DNA of 64,000 nt, taken from the NCBI RefSeq assembly GCF_000515275.1, contig NZ_KI911560.1:992001-1056000 (forward strand). The letters are read 5' to 3'. Source of the DNA: Methylophilus sp. 5 (GTDB lineage Bacteria > Pseudomonadota > Gammaproteobacteria > Burkholderiales > Methylophilaceae). How positions within the stretch are numbered: position 1 is the first letter of the stretch; the number at the start of each line of letters is the position of its first letter. This document shows positions 26,948-35,924 of this stretch, piece after piece. Under the pieces are notes generated by a model. That model had not been told where the DNA came from and made no database searches. It worked only from the letters and a program-made list of their open reading frames with translations. The translations under genes were made by a program, and so were the position numbers.

Positions 26948-27376
26948 TTAGATGGTTAATGGTTGCGGTTGCTGCGCAATGTGCTCGTGCTTGTCGCCCG
27001 CATACACTTTCATTTTTTTGATCATGGCATAGCCCAAAGGACCTTTTGGCAACATGCCTTTCACAGCTTTCTCTAACGCACGACCTGGGAAACGGTCTTG
27101 CATTTTTGAGAATGTCGTTGTAGTGATACCGCCTGGGTAACCGGAGTGACGGTGATACAGCTTGCCACCCGCCTTGTTACCTGTGACTTTAATCTTGTCT
27201 GCATTGACTACAACAATGTAATCACCGGTGTCTACGTGTGGTGTGTAAATAGCTTTATGCTTACCACGCAGACGATGGGCGATTGCGCTGGCCAGACGGC
27301 CTAATACCAAGTCGGTGGCGTCAATCACGAACCAGTCACGTTGTACTTCATGCGATTTTGCTGAAAAAGTTTTCAT
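26948..27376 (-). CDS. rplM: Ribosomal protein L13
   Basis: A 142-residue large-subunit protein. [16 protein letters not shown] and [13 protein letters not shown] [11 protein letters not shown] are the family blocks. It is the first gene of rplM-rpsI. A small hairpin lies directly before the ATG and there is no clear Shine-Dalgarno, so translational control is possible. Confidence 0.98.
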   Translation of the reverse strand: MKTFSAKSHEVQRDWFVIDATDLVLGRLASAIAHRLRGKHKAIYTPHVDTGDYIVVVNADKIKVTGNKAGGKLYHRHSGYPGGITTTTFSKMQDRFPGRALEKAVKGMLPKGPLGYAMIKKMKVYAGDKHEHIAQQPQPLTI

Positions 27377-27704
27377 TTTATAACTACCAAGTTATAGCGT
27401 ATAAATTAAGAGGGCGGATTATATGCCAGCATGAGAAAGCTTGTCAACGAAATATTCTAAAATAATCGGAACCAGCTTGATGGATAATGTTGCTGACGGA
27501 GGCAACCAGTTTTGTGGCTTTTTTGCCATCAATTTTGCAAATTACCCGACATAAAACGTGCTTTTATCACAAATGATCCTTGTTTTTTTAAGGATAATTG
27601 CAATCGGATGCTATATTAGCTCAAGTTTCGACTTTCCGCATCTATTTACTCTTGCCCTGACGACTTTAACTAAACATCAGCCACGCGACTAAAAATAATT
27701 TTTG
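27377..27704. other. Divergent intergenic region rplM / FimV-like
   Basis: 328 bp without a gene. It is AT-rich and must hold promoters for both directions. It contains the hairpin next to rplM (27380-27395) and a short ATCCTT/AAGGAT dyad around 27573-27593. I could not place -35/-10 pairs with confidence. Confidence 0.5.
27380..27395 (-). promoter_or_regulatory. Small hairpin at the rplM start
   Basis: ATAACT-ACCA-AGTTAT has six-bp arms and ends four bases before the rplM ATG. In the mRNA it would cover the ribosome-binding region. Ribosomal operons are often controlled this way, but the role here is inferred. Confidence 0.4.
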
Positions 27705-29339
27705 ATGCTTTTAGGCCTATACAAGGTTAAACAACAACGCTCTCACGCCGCCACCGGCCTGCTATGGCTGTGTGCTTTGTGCTTGTTTGCCTACCTGCCC
27801 GTTATCAACGCGGCCGAATTCAGAGCGCTGAGCATTGAATCCGCGCCAGGCCAGCCACTCATGGCCCAGTTGCCGCTAAAACACGTGCAGGCAAACACCG
27901 ATATTAGCTGCTTCAGCCTGAGTCAATCACCAGGCTCAAGCGCTGTGCATCTGGAGTACACCACGCTGGGCAGCCAGCAGGGCGTGCTGATGCTATGGTC
28001 AGACAGTGCCATTACCACCCCTCTGACACTGACTTTGCTCGACCACTGCCAGCATACACAGCAGACGGCGACCATTCAGCCTGACAATACCGTATCCATC
28101 AGCATTACAGCCGCATCGCCCGCCAGCAAGCCCACACCAGAGCCTGTTGTGACGCAACCAGCCGCTGTTGAAGCACTGCCAGTCGCGCCACCAGAGATTC
28201 CTGTAGAGGCTTACACCGCGCTGCAAACACAAATTGATGGCTTGCAGCAAAACTTCAAACAGCTGCAAACAAAGTCTGATGTGCTTTATGCCAGTAATCT
28301 GGCACAGGCCGACATACTGGCCACCCTGAAAACCCAACTCACACAGCTGCAAAACGAAAATCATTTATTGCGGACACTGGTGATTGCCCTCGGCCTTGCG
28401 CTGATTGCCAGCGGCTTTTTCTTTGCAGACTGGCTGCGCCGTCACGCCGCCGTGCCCAAAGTGATGAAGCCACGCCGTTCATCCCGGCAAAATGAAACGA
28501 CAGCCACACCACCCGATGAGGCATCAGGCCCGGCAACGCGCCCCCTCACGGGCAAGTTTTTTTCGGCCACCTTGCATCCAGCCAGCCAGGCCAGTGACAG
28601 TTCGGGCATGAATCCACCGACGCAACTGCCTGCACAAACCAACAGCAGCCGGTTAAAGTCGGTGCCCATGCATGCCAATGATGATGTGGTGATGCCCCAT
28701 GGCGTGCCGCAGAAAACCAGCTCACAGCAAAGCACGCAAGCGGTGATGCAAGATGCGTCACGGCTATTTACGCACGGACGGGTCAACCAGGCGATTGATC
28801 ATTTGCAGCAACATTTGGCCAAACACCCAAAATCCTCGCCGTGGATGTGGCTGTATCTGCTGGACCTATTGTCAAAAGAAGGCAAGCAGCAAGAGTTTGA
28901 TATTGTGGCCGGCGAATGCCGCAAACACTTCAACTTAAACGTCGAGCACACACCAGATTTAAAGCAGCAAGGTATTGAGTCGTTCCCGCGGGTGATGAAG
29001 GCTTTGCAGCAGGCCTGGGGGACACCGCAAGTGATTGCGCTGATTGATGACCTGGTTTACAACACGCGCCTGGTGCCACGCATGGGCTTTGAGCGTAGCG
29101 TGTTTGAAGACTTGATGCTACTGAAGGAAATTGCCTGCCAGACACAAAACCTGCCAGCGGTGCCGCCTGCGCCAAAAACCGGTGACCATGAGGCGTCTAT
29201 TCATGGCAACCTGCGTGAGCTGCAACAGTTGTCTGAAGATATTTATATATTGGCCCCGATTGACCAGGTGCCATTTCAATATTGGACAGACTTTACCTTT
29301 GAGCTGGACGAAGCTTCAACCTTACGCAAGTCCGCCTAA
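27705..29339 (+). CDS. FimV-like membrane protein with coiled coil and TPR tail
   Basis: About 544 residues. A hydrophobic N-terminus acts as a signal ending near INAAEFRAL. A beta-rich periplasmic part follows, then a Pro-rich linker, a coiled coil (about 175-225), one membrane helix (TLVIALGLALIASGFFFADW), a Ser/Thr/Pro-rich cytoplasmic linker and a TPR-like C-terminal region (LYLLDLLSKEGKQQEFDIVA). This plan resembles FimV/TspA proteins linked to type IV pili and polar organisation, but it lacks the usual LysM motif I would expect. The start is the ATG at 27705. Its 3' end overlaps ubiA on the other strand by 18 bp. Confidence 0.65.
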   Translation: MLLGLYKVKQQRSHAATGLLWLCALCLFAYLPVINAAEFRALSIESAPGQPLMAQLPLKHVQANTDISCFSLSQSPGSSAVHLEYTTLGSQQGVLMLWSDSAITTPLTLTLLDHCQHTQQTATIQPDNTVSISITAASPASKPTPEPVVTQPAAVEALPVAPPEIPVEAYTALQTQIDGLQQNFKQLQTKSDVLYASNLAQADILATLKTQLTQLQNENHLLRTLVIALGLALIASGFFFADWLRRHAAVPKVMKPRRSSRQNETTATPPDEASGPATRPLTGKFFSATLHPASQASDSSGMNPPTQLPAQTNSSRLKSVPMHANDDVVMPHGVPQKTSSQQSTQAVMQDASRLFTHGRVNQAIDHLQQHLAKHPKSSPWMWLYLLDLLSKEGKQQEFDIVAGECRKHFNLNVEHTPDLKQQGIESFPRVMKALQQAWGTPQVIALIDDLVYNTRLVPRMGFERSVFEDLMLLKEIACQTQNLPAVPPAPKTGDHEASIHGNLRELQQLSEDIYILAPIDQVPFQYWTDFTFELDEASTLRKSA

Positions 29340-30194
29340 GCAGTAGCTTGCCGCCATGCCCACGGCCAACGCGGCGCCTATCCAGATATTATCCAAAAAC
29401 GCCTTGAAACATGCGTCGGGCTGACGGGTACGAACTAACTGATATTGCCGCCACATTTGCATCGCGGCTACCGCCCAGCCCAGCCAGAATGGCCAAGTGA
29501 ACATTAGCGTTTGCGCGACCAAGGCCAGAATCAGCATCATGGCCGCAAAACAGCCCATAATGGCCAGCACATCAAAACGACCGAAGGTAATCGCCGAAGA
29601 ACGAATACCGATTTTAAGATCATCCGCTCTGTCGACCATGGCGTAGGCCGTGTCATAGGCTACTGACCAGCACACATTAGCCAGCAACAACCACCAGGCA
29701 ACAGCGGGCACCTGCCCTTGCAAGGCAATAAACGTCATTGGGATGCCAAAGCCGAATGCAATGCCCAGATAGGCTTGCGGAATCGCGAAAAAACGCTTGG
29801 TGTAAGGATAGCTCACGGCCAGAAACAAGGCTGGCACAGACCACACTACCACCGGCCAGCCCAGTGTGCACACCAGCGCAAATGCCAGCAGCGATAACCC
29901 CAACGCGACCAGATAAGCTTCTTTGACCGAGATTTCACCCGTTGCCAACGGCCGCCTGTTTGTCCGTGCAACCGCGCCGTCCCAATGCCGGTCGGCAATA
30001 TCATTGAGTGCACAGCCTGCCGAGCGCATCAAAATAGTCCCCAGCACAAACACCAGCACCACCCATGGCCGCGGCTGACCTTGTCCGGCAATCAGCAGCC
30101 CCCACAGGGTAGGCCATAACAGCAGCCAGATGCCAATGGGTTTATCCAGCCGCGTCAGCCGGTAATAGGCATGCCAGTGAGTCAGTGATCGCAT
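29322..30194 (-). CDS. ubiA: 4-hydroxybenzoate octaprenyltransferase
   Basis: A 290-residue membrane prenyltransferase that joins the polyprenyl tail to 4-hydroxybenzoate in ubiquinone synthesis. It has about nine hydrophobic helices. The two Asp-rich prenyl-PP/Mg sites are ALNDIADRHWDGAV and DRADDLKIGIRSSA. It follows ubiC by 21 bp and ends the thiS-thiG-apaG-mltA-ubiC-ubiA run. Confidence 0.95.
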   Translation of the reverse strand: MRSLTHWHAYYRLTRLDKPIGIWLLLWPTLWGLLIAGQGQPRPWVVLVFVLGTILMRSAGCALNDIADRHWDGAVARTNRRPLATGEISVKEAYLVALGLSLLAFALVCTLGWPVVVWSVPALFLAVSYPYTKRFFAIPQAYLGIAFGFGIPMTFIALQGQVPAVAWWLLLANVCWSVAYDTAYAMVDRADDLKIGIRSSAITFGRFDVLAIMGCFAAMMLILALVAQTLMFTWPFWLGWAVAAMQMWRQYQLVRTRQPDACFKAFLDNIWIGAALAVGMAASYCLGGLA

Positions 30195-30215
30195 AAAATT
30201 GATTCCTGAAGAAGA

Positions 30216-30770
30216 CTAACGAGCCGGCCGCTGGGCGCATGAAGGTAAAAATACCTCGGTGACCAGTAAACGATAATGCCGCAGGCAAAACAATGAGCGT
30301 CTGGCCCATAACACTTGCCGCGACTGCTCAGGAAAATAACGGCAAAAGGCTTGATGCAAAGGATGTGTAGACGGCAACTTTCGGTAGTGCAAGCGTCCTC
30401 GCTGCACGCTGGCATTGGCAAACAGCGCCGCCCCCAGCGGCACACGGCCAATCTTGCGCAAATGGCACCATGTCCCTCGCAAATCGTTGCGGGCAATGAC
30501 ACTGTGCGCAAATACTTGCGGCTGCCCCTCGCCCATCAACAACACTTCGCGCACCCAGGCACGAGTCGACGGCGGCAATCGCAATAGCGCCTGCTCATCA
30601 ACATTAGGCTTGTGCCAGCCCTGAGCAAGTACCTGCACAGAAAAATCGGGATATTGCTGCTTTAAGCGCGCCGTTAACGAGCCACGCTCCTGCAACCATG
30701 GACGCAAAGGGGTATGACCAACAATGTGGGCTTGCCAGCCAGAATCTTGCCTGTCATGCATGCGCTGCAT
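30216..30770 (-). CDS. ubiC: Chorismate pyruvate-lyase
   Basis: 184 residues. It removes pyruvate from chorismate to give 4-hydroxybenzoate, the UbiA substrate. Family blocks are GSLTARLKQ, REVLLMGEGQPQVFAHSV and LGAALFANASVQRG. The last carries residues that hold the product. It is directly upstream of ubiA and five bases after the mltA stop. Confidence 0.92.
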   Translation of the reverse strand: MQRMHDRQDSGWQAHIVGHTPLRPWLQERGSLTARLKQQYPDFSVQVLAQGWHKPNVDEQALLRLPPSTRAWVREVLLMGEGQPQVFAHSVIARNDLRGTWCHLRKIGRVPLGAALFANASVQRGRLHYRKLPSTHPLHQAFCRYFPEQSRQVLWARRSLFCLRHYRLLVTEVFLPSCAQRPAR

Positions 30771-30775
30771 ACCAG

Positions 30776-32011
30776 CTAATGCGGCAATGGGAACGTTTTA
30801 GGCAACCACACCCACAGCTGACCTTGCTGGCGCATCGCCCCGGCCAGCTTACCGGCGGGCTCGCCCTCACCCCAATACACATCGGCCCGCACGCCGCCTT
30901 TAATCGCGCCACCGGTATCCTGCGCCTGCATTAACTGCTGCAAAGGCGCCTCCGAGTTTGGGTAAGTGCTAGCCAGGTAGACTGGTGCGCCGAGGGGGAT
31001 ATAAAACGGGTCCACCGCAATACTGCGGGCGGCCGTTAACGGTACGCCCAACGCGCCCAGCGGCCCCGACAAGCCAGCGGGTAATAATTTAAAAAACACA
31101 TAGCTAGGGTTCGCATCCAGCAAGGCGCGCAATTGATCAGGATGTTGCACACCCCAGGTTTTAATCCCCTGCATGGACGCCTCACTCGCCACCATCTCAC
31201 CACGCTCCACCAACAGCTTGCCTATCGACTGGTAAGGGTGCCCATTTTGGTCGGCGTAGCCCACTGGCAGCCGCTCACCATTCTCCAGCTCAACAATACC
31301 TGAGCCTTGCACCTGTAAGAAAAAGGCCTCCACCGCATCATTGACCCATAACAACTCACTGCCAGCCAATGGTGACTGGTTTTGTTCAATGTCAGCACGC
31401 GTGTAATACGGCACCAGTGACTGCCCCTGCAAGCGGCCACGCACGCGCTTGTATTTAAGCTCAGGAAACAGCCCGGACAAATTAACCGTAATCAGGTCGG
31501 CAGGTATTTTGTATAAAGGTATCGGAAACCGGGCGCTGGCAGTGCGGGCGCCTTTTAACACCGGCTGGTAATAGCCGGTCATCAAACCCTGCTGCGCGCC
31601 TTCTGCCTGCTGTGTTTGATACACATTGAAGTATTGCCGCCAGTAAGCCTGGATAGCCACGGCGTCATCGGCGTTGACCAGCAAAGCCACCGCACACACA
31701 GCTTGCCAGTCAGGCTTGTTTTTGAGCCCCTGACAACCTTGCAACCAGGCACGCCAGCTCGCCGCCCAATCTTCTTTTGCCAAGCCTGGCAACTCAGCCC
31801 AACTGGCTGGCTTAAGCAGGGCATAAGGCTGGGCAGGGGTAGTCGTGGTTGCTGATGGCTTTTCTGGCGCAGCCACAGGCGGCTTGGTCGGCAATGGTTT
31901 GGCTGGTGCAGGGTGCTGCGGCGTTGGCGGCACGCTTTGACAGCCTACCAGCCAACATGCCGCTGCCAGCAATAAACATTGGCGAACATTGAAGAGAGTT
32001 TTAATGACCAC
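30776..32011 (-). CDS. mltA: Membrane-bound lytic transglycosylase A
   Basis: A 411-residue lipoprotein that cleaves peptidoglycan to 1,6-anhydromuropeptides, the precursors of the sugar AnmK recycles. The lipobox is LVGC near residue 24, followed by a Pro/Ala-rich linker (about 30-60). The MltA core has LMTGYYQPVLKGAR. The C-terminal 3D domain has SIAVDPFYIPLGAPVYL and AQDTGGAI with DVYWGEG, holding the catalytic Asp. The length is normal. Confidence 0.95.
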   Translation of the reverse strand: MVIKTLFNVRQCLLLAAACWLVGCQSVPPTPQHPAPAKPLPTKPPVAAPEKPSATTTTPAQPYALLKPASWAELPGLAKEDWAASWRAWLQGCQGLKNKPDWQAVCAVALLVNADDAVAIQAYWRQYFNVYQTQQAEGAQQGLMTGYYQPVLKGARTASARFPIPLYKIPADLITVNLSGLFPELKYKRVRGRLQGQSLVPYYTRADIEQNQSPLAGSELLWVNDAVEAFFLQVQGSGIVELENGERLPVGYADQNGHPYQSIGKLLVERGEMVASEASMQGIKTWGVQHPDQLRALLDANPSYVFFKLLPAGLSGPLGALGVPLTAARSIAVDPFYIPLGAPVYLASTYPNSEAPLQQLMQAQDTGGAIKGGVRADVYWGEGEPAGKLAGAMRQQGQLWVWLPKTFPLPH

Positions 32012-32050
32012 GTGATTTCAACTTGAAAGCAATTTTATCTATGCACATAT

Positions 32051-32437
32051 TCAATGCAGGCCTGCGGCCTGGTGCAGCCAAAACGTCGGAATATCCACCT
32101 CGAACCAGTGGCCATCGACGGCGACCATTTGATAGGTGCCATACATTTCGCCGCTAGGCGTGCTAAACATGACACTGCTGGTATAACTGTACTCGGCATC
32201 CGGCGCCAGCAATGGCTGGTCACCCACCACCCCCAAGCCCTTCACTTCGCGCACTTGTTGCATGGCATCAGTAATGACCCAATGGCGGCTAATCAGTTGC
32301 ACCGGCGTCTGGCCAGTATTGCGGATAGTAATGGTATAGGCATAGACATACTGCCCAGCCTCAGGTGACGATTGCGCTTGCAAATACTCGGTGACCACCG
32401 AGACTTCGCATGCATATAAGCCGTTATCCGCCACCAT
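32051..32437 (-). CDS. apaG: ApaG domain protein
   Basis: A 128-residue protein of one fibronectin-like ApaG domain: YAYTITIRNTGQTPVQLISR, a GVVGDQPLLAP block and the conserved C-terminal MVAVDGHWFEVDIPTFWL. It lacks any other domain. The role is unclear; links to Mg/Co resistance and nucleotide (Ap4A) metabolism come from its common neighbour apaH, which is not here. Its ATG overlaps the thiG stop by one base. Confidence 0.93.
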   Translation of the reverse strand: MVADNGLYACEVSVVTEYLQAQSSPEAGQYVYAYTITIRNTGQTPVQLISRHWVITDAMQQVREVKGLGVVGDQPLLAPDAEYSYTSSVMFSTPSGEMYGTYQMVAVDGHWFEVDIPTFWLHQAAGLH

Positions 32438-33225
32438 TAACCGATCATCCCGCTGGTTGGTGAACTAGGGCTGGCAGAATAGAGCTTTTTCGCCATCCGC
32501 CCGGCCAAGAATGATTCGCGACCAGCCTCAACCGCTTTTTTCATGGCACTTGCCATCAACACCGGATCACGCGCTGCGGCAATCGCGGTATTCATCAGCA
32601 CCCCGGCACAGCCTAACTCCATGGCAATCGCAGCATCCGAAGCACAGCCCACACCCGCATCGACCAGCACCGGAATTTTGGCGCTTTCAATGATGATTTG
32701 CAGGTTCCAAGGGTTTAAAATGCCCATACCAGAGCCAATCAGTGAGGCCAACGGCATCACGGCCACACAACCGATGTCTTCCAGCTGTTTGGCAATAATC
32801 GGGTCATCCGAGGTATACACCATGACCTCAAAGCCCTCTTTCACCAAGGTTTTGGCCGCCGCAATAGTCTCCGTCACATTGGGATACAAGGTGTTAGGGT
32901 CGCCCAGCACCTCCAGCTTGACCAGCCTGTGGTCATCCAGCAGCTCACGCGCCAAACGCAATGTACGCACGGCATCTTCTGCGCTATAACAACCGGCGGT
33001 ATTGGGCAAATAGGTAAACTCGCTCGGCGGCAAATAATCCAGCAACGAGGGCTCGTTAGCATTTTGGCCAATATTGGTCCGGCGAATCGCAACAGTGATA
33101 ATTTCAGCGCCACTGGCGTCAATCGCTGCGCGCGTCTGCGTAAAGTCGGCGTATTTTCCAGTGCCCACCAACAAGCGGGACTGATAACTCTTCCCGGCGA
33201 TTACCAAAGCGTCATTCATATTCAA
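32437..33225 (-). CDS. thiG: Thiazole synthase ThiG
   Basis: A 262-residue TIM barrel that makes the thiamin thiazole phosphate from DXP, the ThiS thiocarboxylate and dehydroglycine. [10 protein letters not shown] opens the barrel, the Schiff-base Lys is in [16 protein letters not shown], and [18 protein letters not shown] forms the phosphate-binding end. thiS is 51 bp upstream and apaG overlaps downstream. Confidence 0.96.
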   Translation of the reverse strand: MNMNDALVIAGKSYQSRLLVGTGKYADFTQTRAAIDASGAEIITVAIRRTNIGQNANEPSLLDYLPPSEFTYLPNTAGCYSAEDAVRTLRLARELLDDHRLVKLEVLGDPNTLYPNVTETIAAAKTLVKEGFEVMVYTSDDPIIAKQLEDIGCVAVMPLASLIGSGMGILNPWNLQIIIESAKIPVLVDAGVGCASDAAIAMELGCAGVLMNTAIAAARDPVLMASAMKKAVEAGRESFLAGRMAKKLYSASPSSPTSGMIG

Positions 33226-33276
33226 AACTCTCTATTCAATGCGTTCAACTCAATCTTTAACATCAGCGCCCGGTCA

Positions 33277-33480
33277 CTAACCGCCGCCCACAGCACCGAC
33301 AATTTCCAGCTGATCGTCCGCCTGCAAGTGCACTTCGGCAAACTGGCTACGCGGCACAATATCACCATTACGCTCAATGGCAATGCGTTTGCCGCTGAGC
33401 TGCATAAACTCCACCAGCGCCAGCACACTCATGGCTTCTGCCGGTAGCGGCGTCGCCTTACCATTGACGAAAATTTGCAT
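33277..33480 (-). CDS. thiS: Sulfur carrier protein ThiS
   Basis: About 67 residues, a ubiquitin-like carrier whose C-terminal Gly-Gly (AVGGG) becomes a thiocarboxylate and donates sulfur to ThiG. MQIFVNGKATPL and RSQFAEVHLQADDQLEIV are typical. I use the ATG at 33480, with AAGAG upstream; an in-frame ATG at 33492 would add four residues. It ends in three glycines rather than two, so the last residue may be trimmed or tolerated. Confidence 0.9.
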   Translation of the reverse strand: MQIFVNGKATPLPAEAMSVLALVEFMQLSGKRIAIERNGDIVPRSQFAEVHLQADDQLEIVGAVGGG

Positions 33481-33680
33481 ACTGCTCTTCATTTTTGATT
33501 AATCAAGCCGATATTTTACGAAAAATCAGCGCATTTGGCTTTCAGTTTTTCATGCGCGGTCTTTTTTAAGGCGCAATTGGCTAGCTTGTCATCCGCACTC
33601 GATAGGCATGCGTTATGGTATTTAATATATGGCACTATGTTTGCTTATATGTTGCAGCAATACAAATATGTCGTAAGAAA

Positions 33681-33710
33681 TTGACAAGTTTGGTCATGAC
33701 GACAGATAAC
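33681..33710 (+). promoter_or_regulatory. Sigma-70-type promoter before a small gene
   Basis: A perfect -35 TTGACA (33681-33686) and GATAAC (33705-33710) are spaced by 18 bp. The predicted transcript starts near 33717, about 100 bp before the small gene. Confidence 0.5.
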
Positions 33711-33755
33711 ACATTGCCGGACAAGGAACTTTTTGTTAATTTTGGCGCCACATGC

Positions 33756-33776
33756 ACGACGAACACAATTCGTCGT
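33756..33776 (+). promoter_or_regulatory. Leader hairpin, attenuator-like
   Basis: ACGACGAA-CACAA-TTCGTCGT is an 8-bp perfect stem followed by TTTGT. It lies between the promoter and the small gene, so it could attenuate transcription. Confidence 0.45.
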
Positions 33777-33817
33777 TTTGTACCCCGAATATTGGAAATC
33801 CCAAAAGGAATATTGAA

Positions 33818-34006
33818 ATGCAAATAGCACAGTCACACCAAGCAGCACCGTCCAAGCTTTTTTTAGTGGACGAAATTTATGCTCCAAGCTTGAATCCTTC
33901 TGCCGCCAACCTGGCAGATGCAAAAGCAGCCATTGAAGCACAGCAACACACGAAAGCCATTACCGAGTTACACCGCTTTCTGGAATCTAGCTGCGACTGC
34001 GTTTAA
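33818..34006 (+). CDS. Small protein of 62 residues, unknown
   Basis: A short frame with AAAAGGA eight bases before its ATG. The protein has an N-terminal variable part and a predicted helical pair (LADAKAAIEAQQHTKAITEL) that looks like half a TPR, and ends in SSCDCV with two cysteines. It has its own promoter, leader hairpin and a strong terminator downstream (34164-34194), so it looks like a complete small unit. I do not recognise a family. It might still be a chance frame. Confidence 0.5.
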   Translation: MQIAQSHQAAPSKLFLVDEIYAPSLNPSAANLADAKAAIEAQQHTKAITELHRFLESSCDCV

Positions 34007-34163
34007 CCACGCGGCATTCGCTGGCAAAAGACCCGCTATTGGGTCACATTTTTCATCAACGCATGCACCTGCGTTGATAAGCAGTTACTGATCACCATTC
34101 AGCCTGTCGTGGCTCTTGTTTCCTCTAAAACAGGGCCCTTGGCTTAAATGATGCAGTATCAAC

Positions 34164-34194
34164 AAAAAAGATGGCGACCAGCGCCATCTTTTTT
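34164..34194. terminator. Bidirectional terminator, small gene / gnd
   Basis: Perfect 13-bp arms (AAAAAAGATGGCG and CGCCATCTTTTTT) with a five-base loop lie between two converging genes and can serve both. Confidence 0.85.
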
Positions 34195-34242
34195 TATTTG
34201 CTCACACCTAGGCACCATGACTGGACCCAGGCAGGCAAGGAG

Positions 34243-35757
34243 TTACTCAATCGCCAATTGCGGACGACCTGCTTCAGGCCAATCCAGGTGGAAGAACTGA
34301 CCACGTGCCTGATCTTTACGCTCATAAGTATGCGCGCCAAAGTAGTCACGCTGACCTTGCAGCAAGTTTGCTGGCAAATCGGCACTGCGGTAACCATCGT
34401 AATACGCCAGCGCTGCAGCAAAGCCTTGTGCCGGAATACCGTTGGTCACAGCCAGCGCAATCACCTTGCGCCAGCCAGCCTGGCCTTCATTCATCGCGTT
34501 GGTAAAGTACGGATCCAGCATCAGGTTTTTCAGGCGTGAATTCAATGCGTACGCATCAGTGATTTTCTGCAAGAAACGCGCACGGATGATACAACCGCCA
34601 CGCCAGATCTGTGCAATTTCACCAAAGTTGAGCTTCCAGTTGTAAGCCACTTGCGCTTTGTCAATGAGTTGGAAACCTTGTGCGTAAGCGCAGATTTTAG
34701 AGCAATACAAGGCGTTTTTAATCGCTTCAATAATGGCAGCCTTGTCGGTCTCTTTAACGATGACCGGCCCTTTCAGAATTTTGCTCGCTTCTACACGCTC
34801 TTCTTTTAAGCTGGACAACGCGCGGGCATATACTGCTGCTGCAATTGCGTTAGCCGGTGCGCCCAGTTCCAGCGCATTGGCCGCGGTCCATTGACCCGTG
34901 CCTTTTTGACCAGCCGTATCCAGAATCTGGTCCACCAAAAAGCCTTTACCAGCGGGATCTTTTTGTTGCAGGATATCCGCCGTGATTTCAATCAGGAAGC
35001 TGGATAATTCGCCTTTGTTCCACTCTGCAAATACTTTACCGATTTCGTCTGCAGGCATGCCCAGCAAGTTTTTCATCAACCAGTAGGCTTCGCAGATCAA
35101 CTGCATATCAATGTACTCAATACCGTTGTGCACCATTTTTACATAATGGCCAGCGCCGTCAGGGCCAATGTATTCGGCACAAGAGAAGCCACCCTCAACC
35201 GGCTTGCCAGGTGCGCCACCCTCTAGCGGGGTGCCGGTCACCGGGTCAACTTTAGCAGCAATATCGCGCCAGATCGGCTCCAGGCTAGACCAAGCCTTAC
35301 GGGTACCAGACGGCATTAATGAAGGACCAAAACGGGCACCGGTTTCACCACCAGAGACACCCGAGCCAATAAACTCGATACCTTTGGCAGCCAGCTCTTT
35401 TTCACGGCGGATGGTGTCAGTCCACAATGCATTACCGCCATCAATAATAATGTCGCCTTGCTCCAAAAACGGTAGCAAGGCATTAATGGTCACATCGGTT
35501 GCGCTACCAGCTTTAACCAGCAATACGATTTTACGAGGACGTTTGATGCTTAATACAAAAGAAGCCAAATCGGCATGGCCAACCACGCGCTCGTGCGAAG
35601 GCTCATTCTTTTTGCATTCTTCAATGAAGTTCAGCATTTTTTTCGGGTCACGGTTATACACCGCAATGGTATAGCCGTGATCCGCAATGTTAAGCGCCAG
35701 GTTTTGGCCCATCACTGCCAATCCCACCAATCCAATATCCGCATTTTTTGTAGTCAT
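34243..35757 (-). CDS. gnd: 6-phosphogluconate dehydrogenase, decarboxylating
   Basis: A 504-residue enzyme that converts 6-phosphogluconate to ribulose-5-phosphate with CO2 release. The N-terminal nucleotide fold has [12 protein letters not shown], and the active site has [20 protein letters not shown] and [16 protein letters not shown]. The C-terminus is the long helical 6PGD domain. In RuMP-cycle methylotrophs it runs the dissimilatory cycle that oxidises formaldehyde carbon to CO2 and regenerates the acceptor; that role is inferred from the likely organism. It stands alone, without zwf nearby. Confidence 0.96.
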   Translation of the reverse strand: MTTKNADIGLVGLAVMGQNLALNIADHGYTIAVYNRDPKKMLNFIEECKKNEPSHERVVGHADLASFVLSIKRPRKIVLLVKAGSATDVTINALLPFLEQGDIIIDGGNALWTDTIRREKELAAKGIEFIGSGVSGGETGARFGPSLMPSGTRKAWSSLEPIWRDIAAKVDPVTGTPLEGGAPGKPVEGGFSCAEYIGPDGAGHYVKMVHNGIEYIDMQLICEAYWLMKNLLGMPADEIGKVFAEWNKGELSSFLIEITADILQQKDPAGKGFLVDQILDTAGQKGTGQWTAANALELGAPANAIAAAVYARALSSLKEERVEASKILKGPVIVKETDKAAIIEAIKNALYCSKICAYAQGFQLIDKAQVAYNWKLNFGEIAQIWRGGCIIRARFLQKITDAYALNSRLKNLMLDPYFTNAMNEGQAGWRKVIALAVTNGIPAQGFAAALAYYDGYRSADLPANLLQGQRDYFGAHTYERKDQARGQFFHLDWPEAGRPQLAIE

Positions 35758-35795
35758 AGTTATCTCTAAATAAATGGTTAATTTAGTTGAAAAAA

Positions 35796-35820
35796 AAGCA
35801 CAGGCTTTTGGCCTGTGCTT
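35796..35820 (-). terminator. Terminator of the dienelactone hydrolase gene
   Basis: AAGCACAGGC-TTTTG-GCCTGTGCTT, a 10-bp perfect stem, is followed by eight Ts on the minus strand. It lies about 105 bp after the stop. Confidence 0.8.
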
Positions 35821-35924
35821 GAACTAAGGTATGTGTTGAACATGGCATGCAAGTTGTTTTAAAAATCTCAACAGGCATAACACATTCAGCACCATAGTTT
35901 TCTATCCTCGGTTTTTGTACACGT

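Larger units (their letters stand above)
33481..33817. other. Intergenic region upstream of a small gene
   Basis: 337 bp without a convincing gene. It holds a good promoter (33681-33710) and a leader hairpin (33756-33776) pointing at the small gene at 33818. Short frames here lack ribosome sites and family resemblance. Confidence 0.5.

Noticed and set aside
28339-28786. Minus-strand frames inside the FimV-like gene
   Set aside because: Ala/Ser/Cys-rich shadows of a plus-strand gene with clear domain order.
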